Below, piece after piece: positions 12,052 through 12,734 of a stretch of DNA of 12,734 nucleotides. The position numbers and the translations under genes are program-made. Below the pieces are notes generated by a model, which saw only the letters and a program-made list of their open reading frames with translations, made no database searches and was not told the DNA's origin. Source of the stretch: Steroidobacteraceae bacterium (GTDB lineage: Bacteria > Pseudomonadota > Gammaproteobacteria > Steroidobacterales > Steroidobacteraceae); the NCBI GenBank assembly GCA_021325695.1, contig JAJTCR010000104.1:1-12734 (forward strand). The letters run 5' to 3'. Each line of letters begins with the position of its first letter. Positions within the stretch are counted from its first letter, which is position 1.

Positions 12052-12734
12052 ATGAGCACCCCGATCCAGCAATTTTTCAAGGAACACGGCATCTCCGAAG
12101 TCGAGGCCGTGGTCCCGGACATGGCCGGCATTGCACGCGGCAAGGTCATGCCGGCGATGAAATTTGCGGAGGACGAGGGCATGCGCATGCCCGAGAGCAT
12201 CTTCCTGCAGACCGTCACGGGCGAATACCCCGACGACGACCGCGCGATCAGTCCGGCCGAGATCGACATCGTGCTCAAGGCCGACCCGGCCACGACGCGC
12301 GTGGTGCCGTGGGCGGCGGAGCCCACCGCGCAGGTCATTCACGACGCCTTCTACTCCGACGGCCGCCCCGTGACGATGGCGCCGCGCTACGTGCTGCGGC
12401 ACATCCTCGATCTTTACGCGCAGAAGGGCTGGCGACCGATCGTCGCGCCCGAACTCGAGTTCTACCTCGTCGAGCCGAACATCGACTCCGACTACCCGCT
12501 CAAGCCGCCGGTGGGCCGCTCGGGCCGGCCCGAGATCGGGCGCCAGTCGTACAGCATCGCCGCGGTCAACGAGTTCGACCCGCTCTTCGACGACATCTAC
12601 GCGTTCTGCGAGGCGCAGGAGATCGAGATCGACACGCTGATCCACGAAGACGGCGCAGCGCAGATGGAGATCAACCTGATTCACGGCGACGCGATGTCGC
12701 TCGCCGACCAGGTGTTCATGTTCAAGCGGACGGC
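12052..12734 (+). CDS. Second glutamine-synthetase-like protein (SpuB type), 3' end outside window
   Basis: ATG 12052 lies 6 bases after the puuD stop and opens a frame with no stop to the window end, giving 227 residues of a protein usually near 450. MSTPIQQFFKEHG leads into VEAVVPDMAGIARGKVMP (residues 17-34), the beta-grasp motif of gamma-glutamylpolyamine synthetases. The catalytic domain starts with APELEFYLVEP (E134, E136) and continues to HEDGAAQMEINL (E199, E206), where the other synthetase has EYGPGQFEVNL. The middle also differs (TGEYPDDDRAISPAEIDIVL, 56-75). It is thus a diverged paralogue, not a recent copy, of the divergent puuA-like gene. Its position directly after puuD mirrors spuB in Pseudomonas aeruginosa. 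It probably glutamylates putrescine or another amine. The His and Arg motifs lie past the edge. The ribosome site is weak, suggesting coupling to puuD. Confidence 0.88.
   Translation, partial: MSTPIQQFFKEHGISEVEAVVPDMAGIARGKVMPAMKFAEDEGMRMPESIFLQTVTGEYPDDDRAISPAEIDIVLKADPATTRVVPWAAEPTAQVIHDAFYSDGRPVTMAPRYVLRHILDLYAQKGWRPIVAPELEFYLVEPNIDSDYPLKPPVGRSGRPEIGRQSYSIAAVNEFDPLFDDIYAFCEAQEIEIDTLIHEDGAAQMEINLIHGDAMSLADQVFMFKRT

Overview
The window is GC-rich (sampled lines run at 44-48 G+C per 60 bases, about 73-80%) and gene-dense. It looks like a chromosome segment from a gammaproteobacterium. The fused RlmKL methyltransferase, the MaoC-Pta-like phosphotransacetylase and the gamma-glutamylation polyamine genes in a Pseudomonas spuI/spuA/spuB-like order all point that way. 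The genus cannot be set from the sequence; a Xanthomonadales/Steroidobacter-like lineage is only a guess.

Layout. (1) Positions 1-1773, + strand: the 3' end of a phosphate acetyltransferase gene, then a complete acetate kinase overlapping it by ATGA. Together they interconvert acetyl-CoA and acetate with ATP. (2) Positions 1784-1832: an imperfect REP-like palindrome separates this pair from the next operon. (3) Positions 1875 to about 7191, + strand: five tightly packed genes. These are N-carbamoylputrescine amidase (aguB), a DnaQ-type exonuclease fused to a UvrC-like GIY-YIG module, the rRNA methyltransferase rlmKL, a small secreted PsiF-repeat protein, and queD (6-carboxytetrahydropterin synthase). 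Two of the five are damaged. rlmKL has a frameshifting deletion inside its THUMP region, and queD has lost its C-terminal half including the catalytic histidine. (4) Positions 7166-8398: a lower-GC patch with a secreted TIM-barrel, glycoside-hydrolase-like protein on the - strand, abutting the broken queD, plus a 234-base spacer with hairpins. (5) Positions 8399-12734: a polyamine catabolism cluster. On the - strand, a gamma-glutamylpolyamine synthetase (puuA/spuI type) and a gamma-glutamylputrescine oxidase (puuB) lie one base apart. Divergently, on the + strand, come gamma-glutamyl-GABA hydrolase (puuD/spuA) and a second glutamine-synthetase-like gene (spuB type) cut by the window edge. The 238-base divergent spacer holds a good sigma-54 -24/-12 candidate toward puuD, leader hairpins and a weak sigma-70 candidate toward puuA.

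How it fits together. AguB makes putrescine from N-carbamoylputrescine. The synthetases, the oxidase and the hydrolase route putrescine or related amines through gamma-glutamyl intermediates to GABA and glutamate. The gamma-glutamyl-aminobutyraldehyde dehydrogenase (puuC) and a GABA transaminase are not visible and may lie past the right edge. No mobile element, CRISPR array, tRNA or rRNA gene was recognised. I see no clearly novel system. The points most worth checking are the two adjacent damaged genes, the low-GC TIM-barrel gene at the queD breakpoint, the four-cysteine motif in the DnaQ/GIY-YIG fusion, and the sigma-54-like promoter.
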